Origin: Triparma columacea
Lineage: Eukaryota; Sar; Bolidophyceae; Parmales; Triparmaceae
DNA length: 26,588 bases
Direction of reading: 5' to 3'
Assembly: GCA_030267965.1 (NCBI GenBank)
Contig: BRYA01000352.1
Coordinates: 61,848-88,435, forward strand
The notes beneath the pieces were generated by a model. The model saw only the letters and a list, made by a program, of their open reading frames with translations. It was not told the origin of the DNA and did no database searches. A program made the translations under genes and the position numbers. Shown here in pieces: positions 1 to 11,556 of this stretch. Each line of letters begins with the position of its first letter. The stretch's first letter is position 1.

Positions 1-690
1 GACGTATTTCTTTTTACCGTTCGCTCTAAGATCGTATAGGGAACACCGGTTTGCGCTGTACCTCAATATAAAAATCGTTAAGTTGTTGATTAATGGGTTA
101 GTTTTCCTGGTACAGCCTCCGTGTGTTTTCTACCTACAGCTCCATTCCTGAAAATTGGAATAAAATAAAGTTTTGCTTTTGTAAGTAGATACTTAGTATT
201 CGAGTTATAGTATGTATATAAAAGATGTGCCGGAGTATTTTTAAGCCTCGACGAGTTAATTTGGTGGTTTAATGGATGCTTCATCGTTGGCAATGCTTGG
301 CTTTTGGGGTGTTAGGTGCTTTAGGAGTTCAAACGGTTGACTACCGCCATATGGCGTGCTTCGCACTCGCCATCTGAACCACGTAGTTGGCCTCTAGTCA
401 ACCGTTTTTATCGAGTTATTTTCTTCTAGCCTTTTCAGAGTCTACGACCAGCGGAGTTGTATCTTGTCCATTTTTGTTCAATTACGCTACTTAGGATTAC
501 AAAAATGTGGTATATTGACTAATACGATATAACTGAGTACGTATATATAATTTATATCTAAATATATTGTCAAAATGAGCAAATAAAGTGACAGAGAAAG
601 TGACCCTTTTTTCAGCATTTTGACAGCCCGACCATATGAACCTCCGAATATCCACCCAGAAGCCCAAAGTCATTCATTTTCGATTGAAAT
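1..690. other. AT-rich intergenic flank, no supported gene
   Basis: No convincing coding region is seen in this 690-base stretch. The only open frame of note is a 67-codon one on the minus strand (90-293) with no domain or splice context. The stretch holds the foldback at 331-407 (separate entry) and a TATATAA-type sequence near 544-550, about 140 bases before the acyltransferase ATG, which may serve as its core promoter. The composition is much more AT-rich than the coding blocks. Confidence 0.6.
331..407. repeat. 77-bp foldback with 13-bp perfect arms followed by T5
   Basis: The arms AAACGGTTGACTA (331-343) and TAGTCAACCGTTT (395-407) are perfect inverted repeats. Between them lies a second hairpin: ATGGCG (351-356) pairs with CGCCAT (368-373), and TGC/GCA close a TTC loop. 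A 12-bp palindrome CGCCATATGGCG (345-356) offers an alternative fold. Five T residues (405-409) overlap the 3' arm end, as expected of a Pol III terminator on the plus strand. It could be a small structured RNA gene, a miniature foldback transposon, or a chance cruciform. It does not fit a standard tRNA: the arm is too long and no anticodon arm is in place. Confidence 0.4.
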
Positions 691-1692
691 ATGCTCGACT
701 ACATCGTCACCGGGATCAAGGGGTTTGCCATCCTGTCGCTGGTCCTCTGCCCGGCCGTTGCGGTGAAGCAGGAGATGAAGGCCTTTAGGGATGTTGGGTT
801 AGGGCCTTTTGGCATGATCAAGGTGCGATGACAGAGAGAATTTGGTCAACCCTCTCCGTCGACTGGGCCCTCATATGGCCACGTTTCCCCACTTCAATCT
901 CACCGTCGCTCCGCCTCACAACCGTATCTTCTCGCAATGATCTTCTCCCAGGTGTTTGTCTTTATTCAGGCTTGGATGATCCTCTCTTTGCTATCTTCCA
1001 TCATCATGCTTCCCTTGTTATTGCTCGGACAGGACGTCACAAGGCTCGGGAACGGAAAATTCGAGTACTGGATCGGAACCGTCTGCGCTGCGATCTTCAT
1101 TGGGCCAGTGGAGCTGAGGGGCCTTGAGAAGGTGCCCAGGGATGGCAAGGGCAGGGTGTTTGTAATGAACCACCAGTCCCAGGCCGACATCTGCATTTTG
1201 TACTACCTGCACACAATCTTCGTGTGGATATCAAAAAAGTCCGTCACGTACATTCCCGGAGTTGGGCAGATTATGCAGCTCAGCGGGCACATTCTCCTTG
1301 AGCGCAAGGGGAAGTCCTCGATCAAAGCCATGTACGCCGCGGCCAAGGACAGGCTTAGTCAGGGGAAGAATATCTTCATCTTCCCCCAGGGCACCAGGGA
1401 GAGGACCAAGGTGCTTCCCTTCAAACACGGGGCCTTCAGCATTGCAGTCACAGAGCAAGTTGATGTCGTCCCCGTGAGCATCCACCTGGAGGGCAGCACT
1501 TGGAAGAAGTTTTTCTTCTACGGGTACCTCTTCGGTAGGGAGGAAGCCAAGAAGACACCGCAGGCGATCATTACCGTCCACGACACCATGAATATCAAGG
1601 ATTACAAGGGAGAGGGGGCGAAGGAGAAAATGATGGAGGACGCCCAAAAGGTTGTTTACAGCGTACTGGGGGAGAATAAGAAGAGCAACTAA
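691..1692 (+). CDS. 1-acyl-sn-glycerol-3-phosphate acyltransferase-like (PlsC/LPLAT) protein
   Basis: Two exons, 691-822 and 952-1692, joined in phase 0 across a 129-nt intron (donor GTGCGA, acceptor CCCAG) give 290 residues, the usual size of this family. The family transfers an acyl group from acyl-CoA or acyl-ACP to lysophosphatidic acid, making phosphatidic acid for membrane and storage lipids. Family motifs are seen: block I NHQSQAD (His118-x4-Asp123), block III FPQGTR (188-193) and block IV VPVSI (217-221). Hydrophobic stretches at about residues 11-24 and 54-69 suggest membrane anchoring, most likely in the ER. The ATG at 691 gives a leader in frame with exon 2. Block III has Gln where many relatives have Glu (PEGTR). 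Substrate preference cannot be read from the sequence; another lysophospholipid acyltransferase is possible. Confidence 0.88.
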
Positions 1693-1756
1693 CTGAAAAA
1701 AGATAAGAAAGAATGTGTTGAAAGTAGAAACGTGGATAAAGAAATAGTTTTGTTTT

Positions 1757-3272
1757 TTACGCGTAAATTTCGCACCCCTCAAAATTGCAAACCACTCCAG
1801 ACGTTCCCTTACGGACAGGCCATTTGGGCAGTTTTCGTGCCAAAAACGCCGCCAACCTCGGCATAAAGGGCAAACCCAAGACGGCCCTTCCCAATCGGGG
1901 GATCCGAAGAATCCACCCAAAATAGAACACCAAGATATCGGCGTTCTCTGAAACGCTTAGCTGATCCTTGAAATTGTACGCAGAGGGAGCAATTACAGGG
2001 AAATGGGGAAGGATTTTCCGCATGTGGGGACGTAGTAATATGAGGTGGCAAGCCAAATCGTCCAACAACGGTGCGAACCGCGGGATGTAGGGGAGCAAAA
2101 CGTCTAGGTACTTGCCTCCGTCGTCTGCGAACAAGAGCAACGAGTCAATGTGGGGCATGAGGCTACCAATGTGGGGTGCCAAGACGTCCAGATGGTCCAA
2201 AACGAACGGGACGTGCTGCTCGAAGCTATCAAATCGCAATAGGATATCGTCCAGGTGAGGTTCAATGACTTCTAAGTAACCATCCACGGCAACTAGAATG
2301 CCAGGAGCGTAGCGCTCCAGCTGGTAGGGGAGAAGTGGCGACAGAGGGAGCGAAGGGGGGGGAGCGAAGGAAGTTAGTTGTACGCCCATCCTCACTCCGC
2401 TCAAGCAATCTACCCTCACCTTTGCTATCCTAGACGCAATCGCAGCAGTGTGGGGGATGAGGCGCTCAGCTTTTTGTAGGCTAACATAACCCTTAACCAA
2501 CGACGGCTTTGAGCCCAACCTCAAGAGAGACAGTGTGTCTTCCCGTAACAGTGAGTAAACTCCCAACAAATCGTCAGCCTCTTCTAGTTGCTTCTGCAGC
2601 ACCCTCGCAGAAGCCTCCTCAGTAGCCAAAAACTTTTCAAACCCCCGCACGAAATCGAACCACAAACCCTCCCTCCTCGGCATCCCCAACGCCCTTTGCT
2701 TCCCCTTCATAAATACTATCCTACTCTCAGCAATTCCCGCGTCCCTACGAAGCTTTCCAAGCCGTTCATCTAGAGCTCTAACCTTCAGCCTCTCTATCGA
2801 TTCCTCTCGGTTATTGATTTTCTCCAACCCTGCCCTCATTCTTGTCCGCTCGTCAAGGGCCTGAACCTTCAGTCTGTCAAGCGATTCATCTCTGATCGTC
2901 TCTAACGCATTGATCTCTTTGATGCACCGATCGACAGTCGCCCGGGCTTGCGCAACCCGCCGTCGAAGTACAAACACCCGCTTCTCCTTCAAGGTCATGC
3001 TACCCCTAGGATCAGCATCAAGAATAGCACGGGTGAAAGGCAGCACCTGTGAATCAGTGAAGGAAAATGAATGAAAACTTAGTTAATCTTTGTGTGTATA
3101 TGACGAGCGAGAATGGCTCCACAAATTGTCATTTTCCTCCCCAATTCGAGACACTCACCTTGGTAATTATCTCAAATCTGGGTCTCGCGGCTCGACGAGC
3201 ATTACCAACCTTGAACAACGGACACAATGACGATGACGTAATAAATAAACAGAATAAGACCAACCGCTTCAT
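1757..3272 (-). CDS. Unknown protein with secretory leader, coiled coil and Pro-His heptad repeats
   Basis: Exons on the minus strand: 3272-3159 and 3046-1757, intron 3047-3158 (112 nt, donor AAG|GTGAGT, acceptor TTCACAG), phase 0, 467 residues. The first exon encodes MKRLVLFCLFITSSSLCPLF, a signal-peptide-like leader, then a basic stretch (NARRAARPRF), so entry into the secretory pathway or a complex plastid is likely. Residues about 55-140 are charged and helical and carry a duplicated ESLDRLKVQALDER-type block. Residues about 298-394 form a run of heptads of the form x-L-x-P-H-L-D (for example VLAPHIG, SLMPHID, KILPHFP). A hydrophobic segment (ILVFYFGWILRI) follows near the C terminus. I do not recognise a named family; similar Pro-His-Leu repeats occur in hypothetical proteins of algae. 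It converges on the acyltransferase (64 bp apart) and diverges from the methyltransferase. Confidence 0.75.
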
Positions 3273-4662
<1,390 letters not shown>

Positions 4663-4760
4663 TGCTAAGTTTCCCTTCGTTAAAACTTTTGTTCCAGATT
4701 ATTATTTGTGACCTTTTCCAAACATTAGCCACACATTAACAAAACTTCGTGGGAGGCTGT

Positions 4761-7700
4761 ATGCATCACCACCCAAATCTTGTATTTGTTCTCCACTTCC
4801 TTCTCATTGTCTTAACCTTTCTACCGATGCACAGGTCTCTTAGAATAAGTTCAGCACTTCTCCCTCGGCGGCAACAATTTGGGAGCTTGAATTTTGCTCT
4901 AAGCGCAAGGAGGGCGGCATCGGACGATAGCAGGAACTCAAATTCTCCTGAACTGGAGCCGTACGTGCCCTACCACATTCTGAAGCCTGATGTAGTTTCA
5001 GATTACATGCCAAACCTCTCGGCTCACTTGGCTTCGCAGCTGTCAAATTGTCCACTCGGTTACGCGACGACGATGGTCGGCCCCAAGACGCTCGTAAAGT
5101 ATGTCCAAAACGAAAAGGTGAATTTATCCGTGAAGGACCGAATGCCTCCCCTCCTTCTTGTAAAAGTCGGAGAGTTTTACGAGTCCTTTGGCTTTGACGC
5201 TGGTATCCTCATAGCTCACGGCGGCCTTAACAGCATGGGGGGGAAGCTTCGGGCTGGGATGCCCCTTGCTAACATTCAGTCAGTGGTCGATCGTTTATTT
5301 CAGTCATGGCCAGGCAAAGGTGCTGACAGCCTGGAGATTGCTGTCTATGAGGAATTCGGTTTTAACGTGACTGGGACGGGACTGAAGAACCGGAAGCTCC
5401 AGCAGATCCTTCGAAAGGGCGAAGAGGAGTATTTTTTCAACCTCCACATGGGGGAGGGCTCCTCAACCATGAACGAGGGCGTCAGGGTCATCTTGGTGAG
5501 GGAACGCCTGACCAAGTCGCAAAAGTCTTACGACCTGTATGAGATAGAACCGTACATATCGAGGTGCTCCATCTCCTCTTCCCTGCCCCTATCTTCCCTC
5601 CTTTCATTGATCGACAGCGGCTCAGTATACAAGGACACTGTTTACTTTAGCGGGGGAGACTTGCCATCGTGGGCGGGGGACCTCGAGGTCGAGAGGGTTT
5701 CCGGCGGAGAGCAGGTAATGATCGAGAATCTCGGAGTGAAGCTCTTCGGGGAGAAGTGGATGGGCGTAAAGGTATCGGAGAAATGCACCGAGACCTCAAT
5801 GAAACCCCTCAACTTTGAGACTGCCAAGGAGATCGGAGTCGTGAGAGACCACAGGATCGCGAGCCTTGTCGCGGCCGTCATCGGGGACGAGAAGGGGTAC
5901 GCCGCGGACTACGTGAGGGACATGCTCCTCAGGCACAAGGGCGTCGAGGTCGGGGCGGGGGTTAGGAATATTGTTAAGTGGCTGACAAACACCAAGGAGT
6001 CTCTCCCGGAAAGGAAGATCATCGATGTCAAGAGGGTCATTCGGTGGATCAGGGAGGGGGAGTGCAGCAGGAGGGGCTTCATCGAATTGAGGGAGAGCGT
6101 GGAGAGGGCAGGTGTGTGGGAGGAATTTTGCATCAGGGAGGGGGTCGCTTGTGACCTCGGGAAAGTCGTTGAGTACGATACGGCCGGGGAGGGTGGGAGG
6201 GTGAAGAATTTTAGTACCATTAGGCAGCGAGTGCTGCAGCTCATTGAGAACACGGTGGCAGCTGACGAGGATGCCATTGTAGAAGCGATCGAGGACGACG
6301 TCAAAGGGAAGGGCAAGATGGAACAAACTGAGATTAAGGTCAACAACTTCTTCGTAAGGAACGACCGGACGTGGCAGGGCCGAGTGAAGGAAGATGCTAC
6401 AGACGGTGTCAAACAGGCTGTCAAGAGGGTGGAGCACTGCAAGGAAAGGTTGGTCGAGAGGTAAGTTCGGCGACGAGCGCAGTAAGAACGAAGAAAAGAG
6501 CGAAACAGTCTTAAAGTCACATGACTAACAGCTTTGCTCATCGCAGCCTCAAAAGGGACTTTTACCATGATGAAGGGGCTGAAGTTGTCGTCGACATCTT
6601 CAACAATGCCCTGTACCTTCGGTGTGAGCCAGCGGATCGAAAAGGGGAGTACATGCACCCCAAGGACAGGAATAATAGGCTCCTCCGCAACAGGTACACC
6701 ACGGAAGACGTGAATGAAAAGTTGAGGGACTACATCGGAGCCACCCAAGAGTGCAAAGCGGAGGTGGCGGGCGCACTCAAGAGTCTAAGCGTAGACATAG
6801 GGAGGCTGGAGGATGGCCTGGACGCAATCCTAGAATGCGGGTATATAAACATGATAATTGAGGTATGCATAAGGCACGTTGCGGAAGTGAGGAAGAAGGG
6901 TTGGACGATCCCGGATGTCGAAGAGAGCATGAGCCACGCTGTAAGCTTGAACGACGTGTTTCCCTATTGGATGGGCCCCTCGTCCAGGGTTACGAATGAC
7001 GTCAAGCTCAACGGCATGTGCGCACTAACCGCTCCGAACATGAGCGGGAAGAGCACCGTAATGAGAAGCGTTGCGGCAGCCGCCTTGCTGGCATCGGCGG
7101 GAATGTACGCTCCGGTCGGGAGCGGGAGTAGGGTTGGGGTGCTGGACGCAATCTTCGTGAGGGGAGCCAGCGGGGACGCCCCGAACGAGGGGAAAAGTGC
7201 GTTTGGGGCGGAAATTGAGGACATCGGAGACATGTTCGGGACGTGCAGCGATAGGTCTCTAGTATTTGTGGACGAACTCGGAAGGGGAACCAGCCCCACC
7301 GATGGAGCGTCAATCGCAGCCGCCGTCCTCGAGGAAATGGCAAAGAGAGGAATCAATGGGTTCTTCGCTACGCACCTATTCGAGATCTTCAGGCTCATCC
7401 CGAAGTTTCCTCCAGAGGTGAGGGAAAGGATTATTAACAAGAGGATGGCGGTGGATTATGTGGACGTTGGGGGAGAGAGGGTCGTCGAGTGGACGTACAA
7501 ATTAGAGGACGGTGTTTGCAAGGATAGCATGGCGCTGGTCACCGCCAGAAAGTTCGGCCTACCAGAGGAGGTTTTGGATAGGGCGAGGGAGTTTCAAGGG
7601 TTGGTAGAGGGGAGGAAAGAGATGGAGGAAGAGGAAGAAAGGGAGGAGAACTGGGGAGTTGCTGTTGAGAGGGAAATCGGCGACATTCCCAACCTCGACC

Positions 7701-8146
7701 TGGGAGCAGCTTGCAACATCCTCGAGGCAGTCAGCAACGCATCTGCAATCACCTTGCCTGCAAAATTCACGCCTCCTCCGTACCTGGAAGGGAGGTCCTG
7801 CGTGTACGTGCTCGAGGTCCCAGAGACTTCAGCAGAGGGGGGGAGTATGTACTACGTCGGGGAGAGCGACGGAGTAGGGAAGAGACTCAAGGCGCACAGG
7901 AGCAAGAGAATGCGAGGACTATCCTGGTCAAACTGCAAGGGGAAGATTGTGGAGGTTGAGGAGGGAAAGGGACAGGCGAGGAGGATGGAGAGCGAAGTCA
8001 TCAAGAGGATGGAGGCCATGGGGTTCGGGATGATTAGTGTGGCAGACAAGAGTCACACGAACTTTGGAGGTGGAGGAAGAGATGGGGACGAGGTGGGGGA
8101 CAGAGTGGCGGGACAAGCGCGTAATGGCGAAAATACCGCTAGTTGA
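4761..8146 (+). CDS. MSH1-type MutS homologue with C-terminal GIY-YIG domain, organelle-targeted
   Basis: Exons 4761-6460 and 6547-8146 (intron 86 nt, GTAAGT/ATCGCAG, phase 2) give 1,099 residues, close to plant MSH1. The protein should recognise mismatches or recombination intermediates in organelle DNA and cut or reject them. Residues 1-25 form a hydrophobic leader (LVFVLHFLLIVLTFLP), then an Arg/Ser-rich stretch with NFALSARRAA, fitting signal-plus-transit targeting to a complex plastid; mitochondria are the alternative. MutS domain I has VGEFYESFGFDAG (Phe139-Tyr140-Glu141). The ATPase has Walker A APNMSGKST (729-737) and Walker B LVFVDELGRGTSPTDG (Asp809-Glu810). The GIY-YIG module begins with CVYVLEV (985-991) and YYVGES (1002-1007), followed by RLKAHR and ending near a DKSHTNFGG block, as in plant MSH1. 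The ATG at 4761 is the first in frame and yields the leader. Confidence 0.92.
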
Positions 8147-8242
8147 TGTTTGCATGTAAAACTGAAAAAGGCCGGCGCGACAAGTTTTCTTACTATACAT
8201 GGAATTAGTTTAACACGACGTTACGAAACCTCAACACGATCG

Positions 8243-9565
8243 TCAGTACCTATCGTCATCCTCCCAAGGTTTTAAGTTCGACTTAGATGGACTGCCAAAT
8301 GCTTCGATTTGTAGAGGCACTTCTTCCAGTTGCAGGGGAGAAGCGCCCTCACTCTTGCCGCCACTGTGACTGGTCAAGACGTTGAGGCTGCGACGAGCAA
8401 GTATTATGTGTTAGAAGTTTGCTGCGTTCCTTAGCGTCGAGTCGATCCTCCGCAGTGCTATGATCACATTGCACATTCTCACCTTCCCCCGCTCCCCCTA
8501 GTTGCCGTCCACTGACCACTTCCTCCCGGGGAACCGGAGGCTGGTAACTTCGGAGACGCACAGCAGAAGGACGAAACCTTATCGGTGCAACCCCTCACCA
8601 CACTGCTCTTCCTCTTTTCGGCGGATGATGACGGAGACTCGGTACCTGTGCTTGGAAGGCTGGAGGTCACATCTGTGGACGGGTAGGAAATCTCTTCAGC
8701 GTCAGGGATGTCCAGCCAATCCCCCTTCTCACGCTTGAAGTCGAAGCTGAAGTATGAAGGCAGCGACTGCGGTTGGGAGGAGGGAATTAGAAGTGGCCAT
8801 TATCAGTTTTTATGACAGTTTTGCTTTGGTTTTGTCGAGCATGCGGTAGTCGTCCTTCCCCAATCTTACCTCAAAGGCTCTCCCGAACGCAGCAGTGCGA
8901 TCGATCCAAGTGGGGAAGTCGGAAGGAGAAACACCGAGCTCCAAGGCTAGAGAACGGCAAAAGGTAACACAATTGTAATTCAGGATATTGTAAGCACTCC
9001 CGGGAAACTGAGGGGTGATCGTTGCGAGGGCCATATAGAAGCTGTCTCCGCCAGGAAAATCTGTTTTCGTCTAAGCGAATTACGAGAAGGGGGATTGGAA
9101 TGTAGGTGAGAATATTATTGATGTTGTTGAGGCAGCAGTTGTCCAGGGCGGCTCTTTAATCAGCGCTCACCTCCTCCCATAGCTCGTCTATCATTGTGAT
9201 AACGCCACGGTGCCTCTTCAACACAACGCGGCACCTCTCATTCTTGTCTTCTTGCCCCTCAGGAATCCTGTATACACCGGTCCCCTCCTCACAAGACCCA
9301 TAGCTCCACTCATACCCCCCATAGAGAACACTCGTGTGGTAAAAACCATGGTTGAAGGCAAACAACACGCTGAGGGGGTAGATGATTTTAGCGAGAATGA
9401 ACTCAACAGTGTGAATTTGGGACTAGAAGTTGTTTTCGGGTTGTTCTGATTTTTCATCCTCTTTTTTGGCTGTTTAGGGTGGTTCACACGCACTCACCTA
9501 TTAATAAGTGGAATAGAAATGTCATAAACACATAATACCAACGGCTCAGCGCCACGTTTTGACAT
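8243..9565 (-). CDS. PPPDE-domain (DeSI-like) deubiquitinating/desumoylating peptidase
   Basis: Five minus-strand exons read 9565-9498, 9369-9171, 9070-8870, 8766-8483 and 8387-8243; introns are 128, 100, 103 and 95 nt with GTGAGT, GTGAGC, GTAAGA and GTGAGA donors. All phases agree and yield 298 residues. The first 130 residues match the permuted papain fold: VLCVYDIS, then FYHTSVLYGGYEWSYGS with the family's His (residue 34), then SAYNILNYNCVTFC with the family's Cys (residue 123). Proteins of this family remove SUMO or ubiquitin, usually in the cytosol or nucleus. The C-terminal 140 residues are Ser/Pro-rich, low in conservation and probably disordered. If intron 3 is not removed, the frame runs to a stop at 8810-8812 and leaves only the catalytic part. 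The specific substrate is unknown. Confidence 0.82.
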
Positions 9566-9697
9566 TTTGGATGAGTGGCACAAATTAAAAATAAGCGTTG
9601 AAACGGATGGATTTTGGGTCGTGGGGCAGAAGAGCAAACCTCCAATAAAGAAGAAGAAAATGCTTTTGAAATGCTTTGCATAAACAACCCACTTATT

Positions 9698-9716
9698 GCA
9701 ACGTACGAGTAGAGTA
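9698..9716. repeat. Copy 1 of a dispersed 19-bp motif
   Basis: GCAACGTACGAGTAGAGTA here matches 18 of 19 bases of the copy at 17145-17163. Both copies lie in intergenic DNA. The role is unknown. Confidence 0.3.
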
Positions 9717-9777
9717 CAAATCCCCTTTACGCCCAATTCCTTCCCTTACCCTATCCCTCTCCCCCCTTCCTTCCCCT

Positions 9778-10640
9778 TCACTTTGCCCCTCCCTCCTTAT
9801 CTCCTCCCTCTCCCCCCCCCGCGTCCCCCGGTGTACCCGGCCTCCCCTGGTTCATCCCCGAGTACGCGTACCTCTGTTTCTTCTCCGCCGGCTTGAGGAT
9901 CTGGAACGAGCACATGAGGGTCTCGTCTACGGACATCATGGCGCCTGCGTTGTCAAACTCACCGCAGTAGTTGGGGGCGGAGAAGAGGGTTACGAGCTGC
10001 CGGCGGGCGAAAAACTCGTACCCGTCCTCGACGACTTGGTGGGCACGGCAGATGAGGTCTAGGTCGTGCTGCTCGAATGCGAGGGAGCGAAGGAGGTTAG
10101 GGTGCAAATGGGTTAGGATGAGGTGGTGCACAAAGGGCGGTACTTCTTGCTGGGTGTTGATGGCCTTGTCGCCGACACATCGAGCGTACAAAAGCGCGCC
10201 CCCCCCCCCCTTCCCTCACCTTCCTCAAGAATGTGGCGACAATGTCCTCCCCGAACGTGAAGGAGACCCCGCGGTCGTTCTCCCCCCACCCAATAACGTC
10301 CTTGTCCGGATCTGACCACAGGAGATCGCAGAGCAGCCCCGTGTCCGGGACGTCCGTGGGCCGCATGATCCTCTTGATCTGGTCCATGGTTGTTAGCTCC
10401 GGTGAGAGGCCCCCGTGCATGCAGATAATCTTCTCGTCTATGATGGCGGAACAGGGAAGGCAGTTGAAGCAGTCCGTGAACGTCTTCCAAAGCTTGATCC
10501 CGAACCGGCGCTTGCACTCGTCGTAGAAACCGTAGATCCGGTTTATGGAAGCGCACTCGTGGTTACCGCGAAGGATGAAGAAGTTCTCGGGGTATTTTAT
10601 CTTGTAACAAAGCATCAGGCAGATGGTCTCAAGGCTCTGT

Positions 10641-10677
<37 letters not shown>

Positions 10678-11556
10678 GCGGTAAGTGAGTATTGGGGTCG
10701 GGACTAAATCAAATCACCGACACAGGAGGGAGCGAGGAACTAAACTAACTAACTAACCCAATGCGGTCCTCATGCCCCTCTCACCTGTTTCCCCCTGTCA
10801 ACATAATCCCCCAGAAACACGTAGTTCGCCTCCGGTGGGAAGCCGCCGTATTCAAAGAGCCTGAGGAGGTCGTAGTACTGCCCGTGGACATCCCCGCAGA
10901 TCTTTATGGGGGCCTCGAGCTCAAGGAGCATGGGCTGGGAGATGAAAATGTCCCTGGAGCGGACGCACAGCATGCGGATCTCACCCTCTGTCATGACAAC
11001 TAGGGAGGGCGGGGGCAGGCGGGGGTGGGGGTGGAGGTTAGAAAGGATCGGAAACAAAACAAGAGGAGATTCATTGAGGGGTAGCGCCCTTCCTCAATCA
11101 CACAAAGTCGTCGCTACGTCCACCTCCCTCTCTGCGCTTGTAAAGCCGTCATTACGTCCCTGCCCCCTACCCAAGTCCCCTCTCCCCCTTCCCTCCTCTC
11201 CCCCCCTCCCACCCCAGACTCACCCTGTTTCCCTGGTCTCGCCCCCCTAACACTCAGCAATTTCTCAATAATTACATCGACGGGGTCAGTCTGCCCGTTA
11301 TTTTGTTTCTCCCCCTGCAACGGGTGATAAGTTGGTGTCACGATGGGAGTTAGGTTTGGTCGTGTTGGGGAATTCTTGGTCAAATTCTACCTAAACGCTT
11401 CGTTTGATGGCTTAAAAGGTTGAAAATATTATCAGCGTAACTACCACATACAATAATACCCTCAAACTTCAAAGAAAGGCCAGAAAATGTCCCCCACACC
11501 TCCCCCCTCCTCGAACTCACCGCTCCTGCTCCAGCATCTGCTGTGGCCCCTTCCAT
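9778..11556 (-). CDS. Serine/threonine protein phosphatase PP1 catalytic subunit
   Basis: Five minus-strand exons: 11556-11521, 11314-11224, 10999-10785, 10636-10220 and 10068-9778; introns 206, 224, 148 and 151 nt, all GTGAG donors, reading phases 0, 1, 0, 0. The result is 349 residues. It is a metal-dependent phosphatase acting with regulatory subunits in the cytosol and nucleus. Metal-site motifs are seen: GDVHGQ (78-83), GDYVDRG (106-112), RGNHE (137-141), plus [14 protein letters not shown] near the C terminus. The match to PP1, and not PP2A, is near identity over stretches such as [15 protein letters not shown] and [10 protein letters not shown]. The 12-codon first exon ([12 protein letters not shown]) supplies the only in-frame ATG, so it is needed. 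The C-terminal tail is Gly-rich. The third intron (10637-10784) has a (CA)n tract in place of a polypyrimidine tract. Confidence 0.95.
10643..10674. repeat. (GT)16 microsatellite inside a PP1 intron
   Basis: Sixteen GT dinucleotides on the plus strand. On the sense (minus) strand this is (AC)n directly before the CCCACAG acceptor of the third PP1 intron, so it occupies the position of the polypyrimidine tract. Length variation is likely between strains. Confidence 0.9.

Noticed and set aside
90..293. 67-codon minus-strand frame near the left edge
   Set aside because: AT-rich, no splice or domain support, and no sign of codon bias.
331..407. tRNA gene
   Set aside because: A GGTTCAGAT box on the minus strand recalls a T-loop, but the closing stem is 13 bp and no D arm or anticodon arm falls in the right place.
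1231..1920. 229-codon open frame on the minus strand
   Set aside because: It is antisense to the acyltransferase exon and runs into the end of the heptad gene in another frame. The coding signal and motifs are all on the plus strand for 952-1692.
5909..6748. 279-codon open frame on the minus strand
   Set aside because: It is the antisense shadow of MSH1 exons and crosses the MSH1 intron. Its Ser/Leu/Pro-rich product has no domain.
4761..8146. Recent virus or bacterial origin of the MSH1 gene
   Set aside because: MSH1-like genes exist in some giant viruses and bacteria, but this copy has a typical local intron, local-style composition and an organelle leader, and no viral gene is nearby.
9778..11556. 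PP2A or PP4 catalytic subunit
   Set aside because: The protein matches PP1-specific stretches and lacks the DYFL tail of PP2A.
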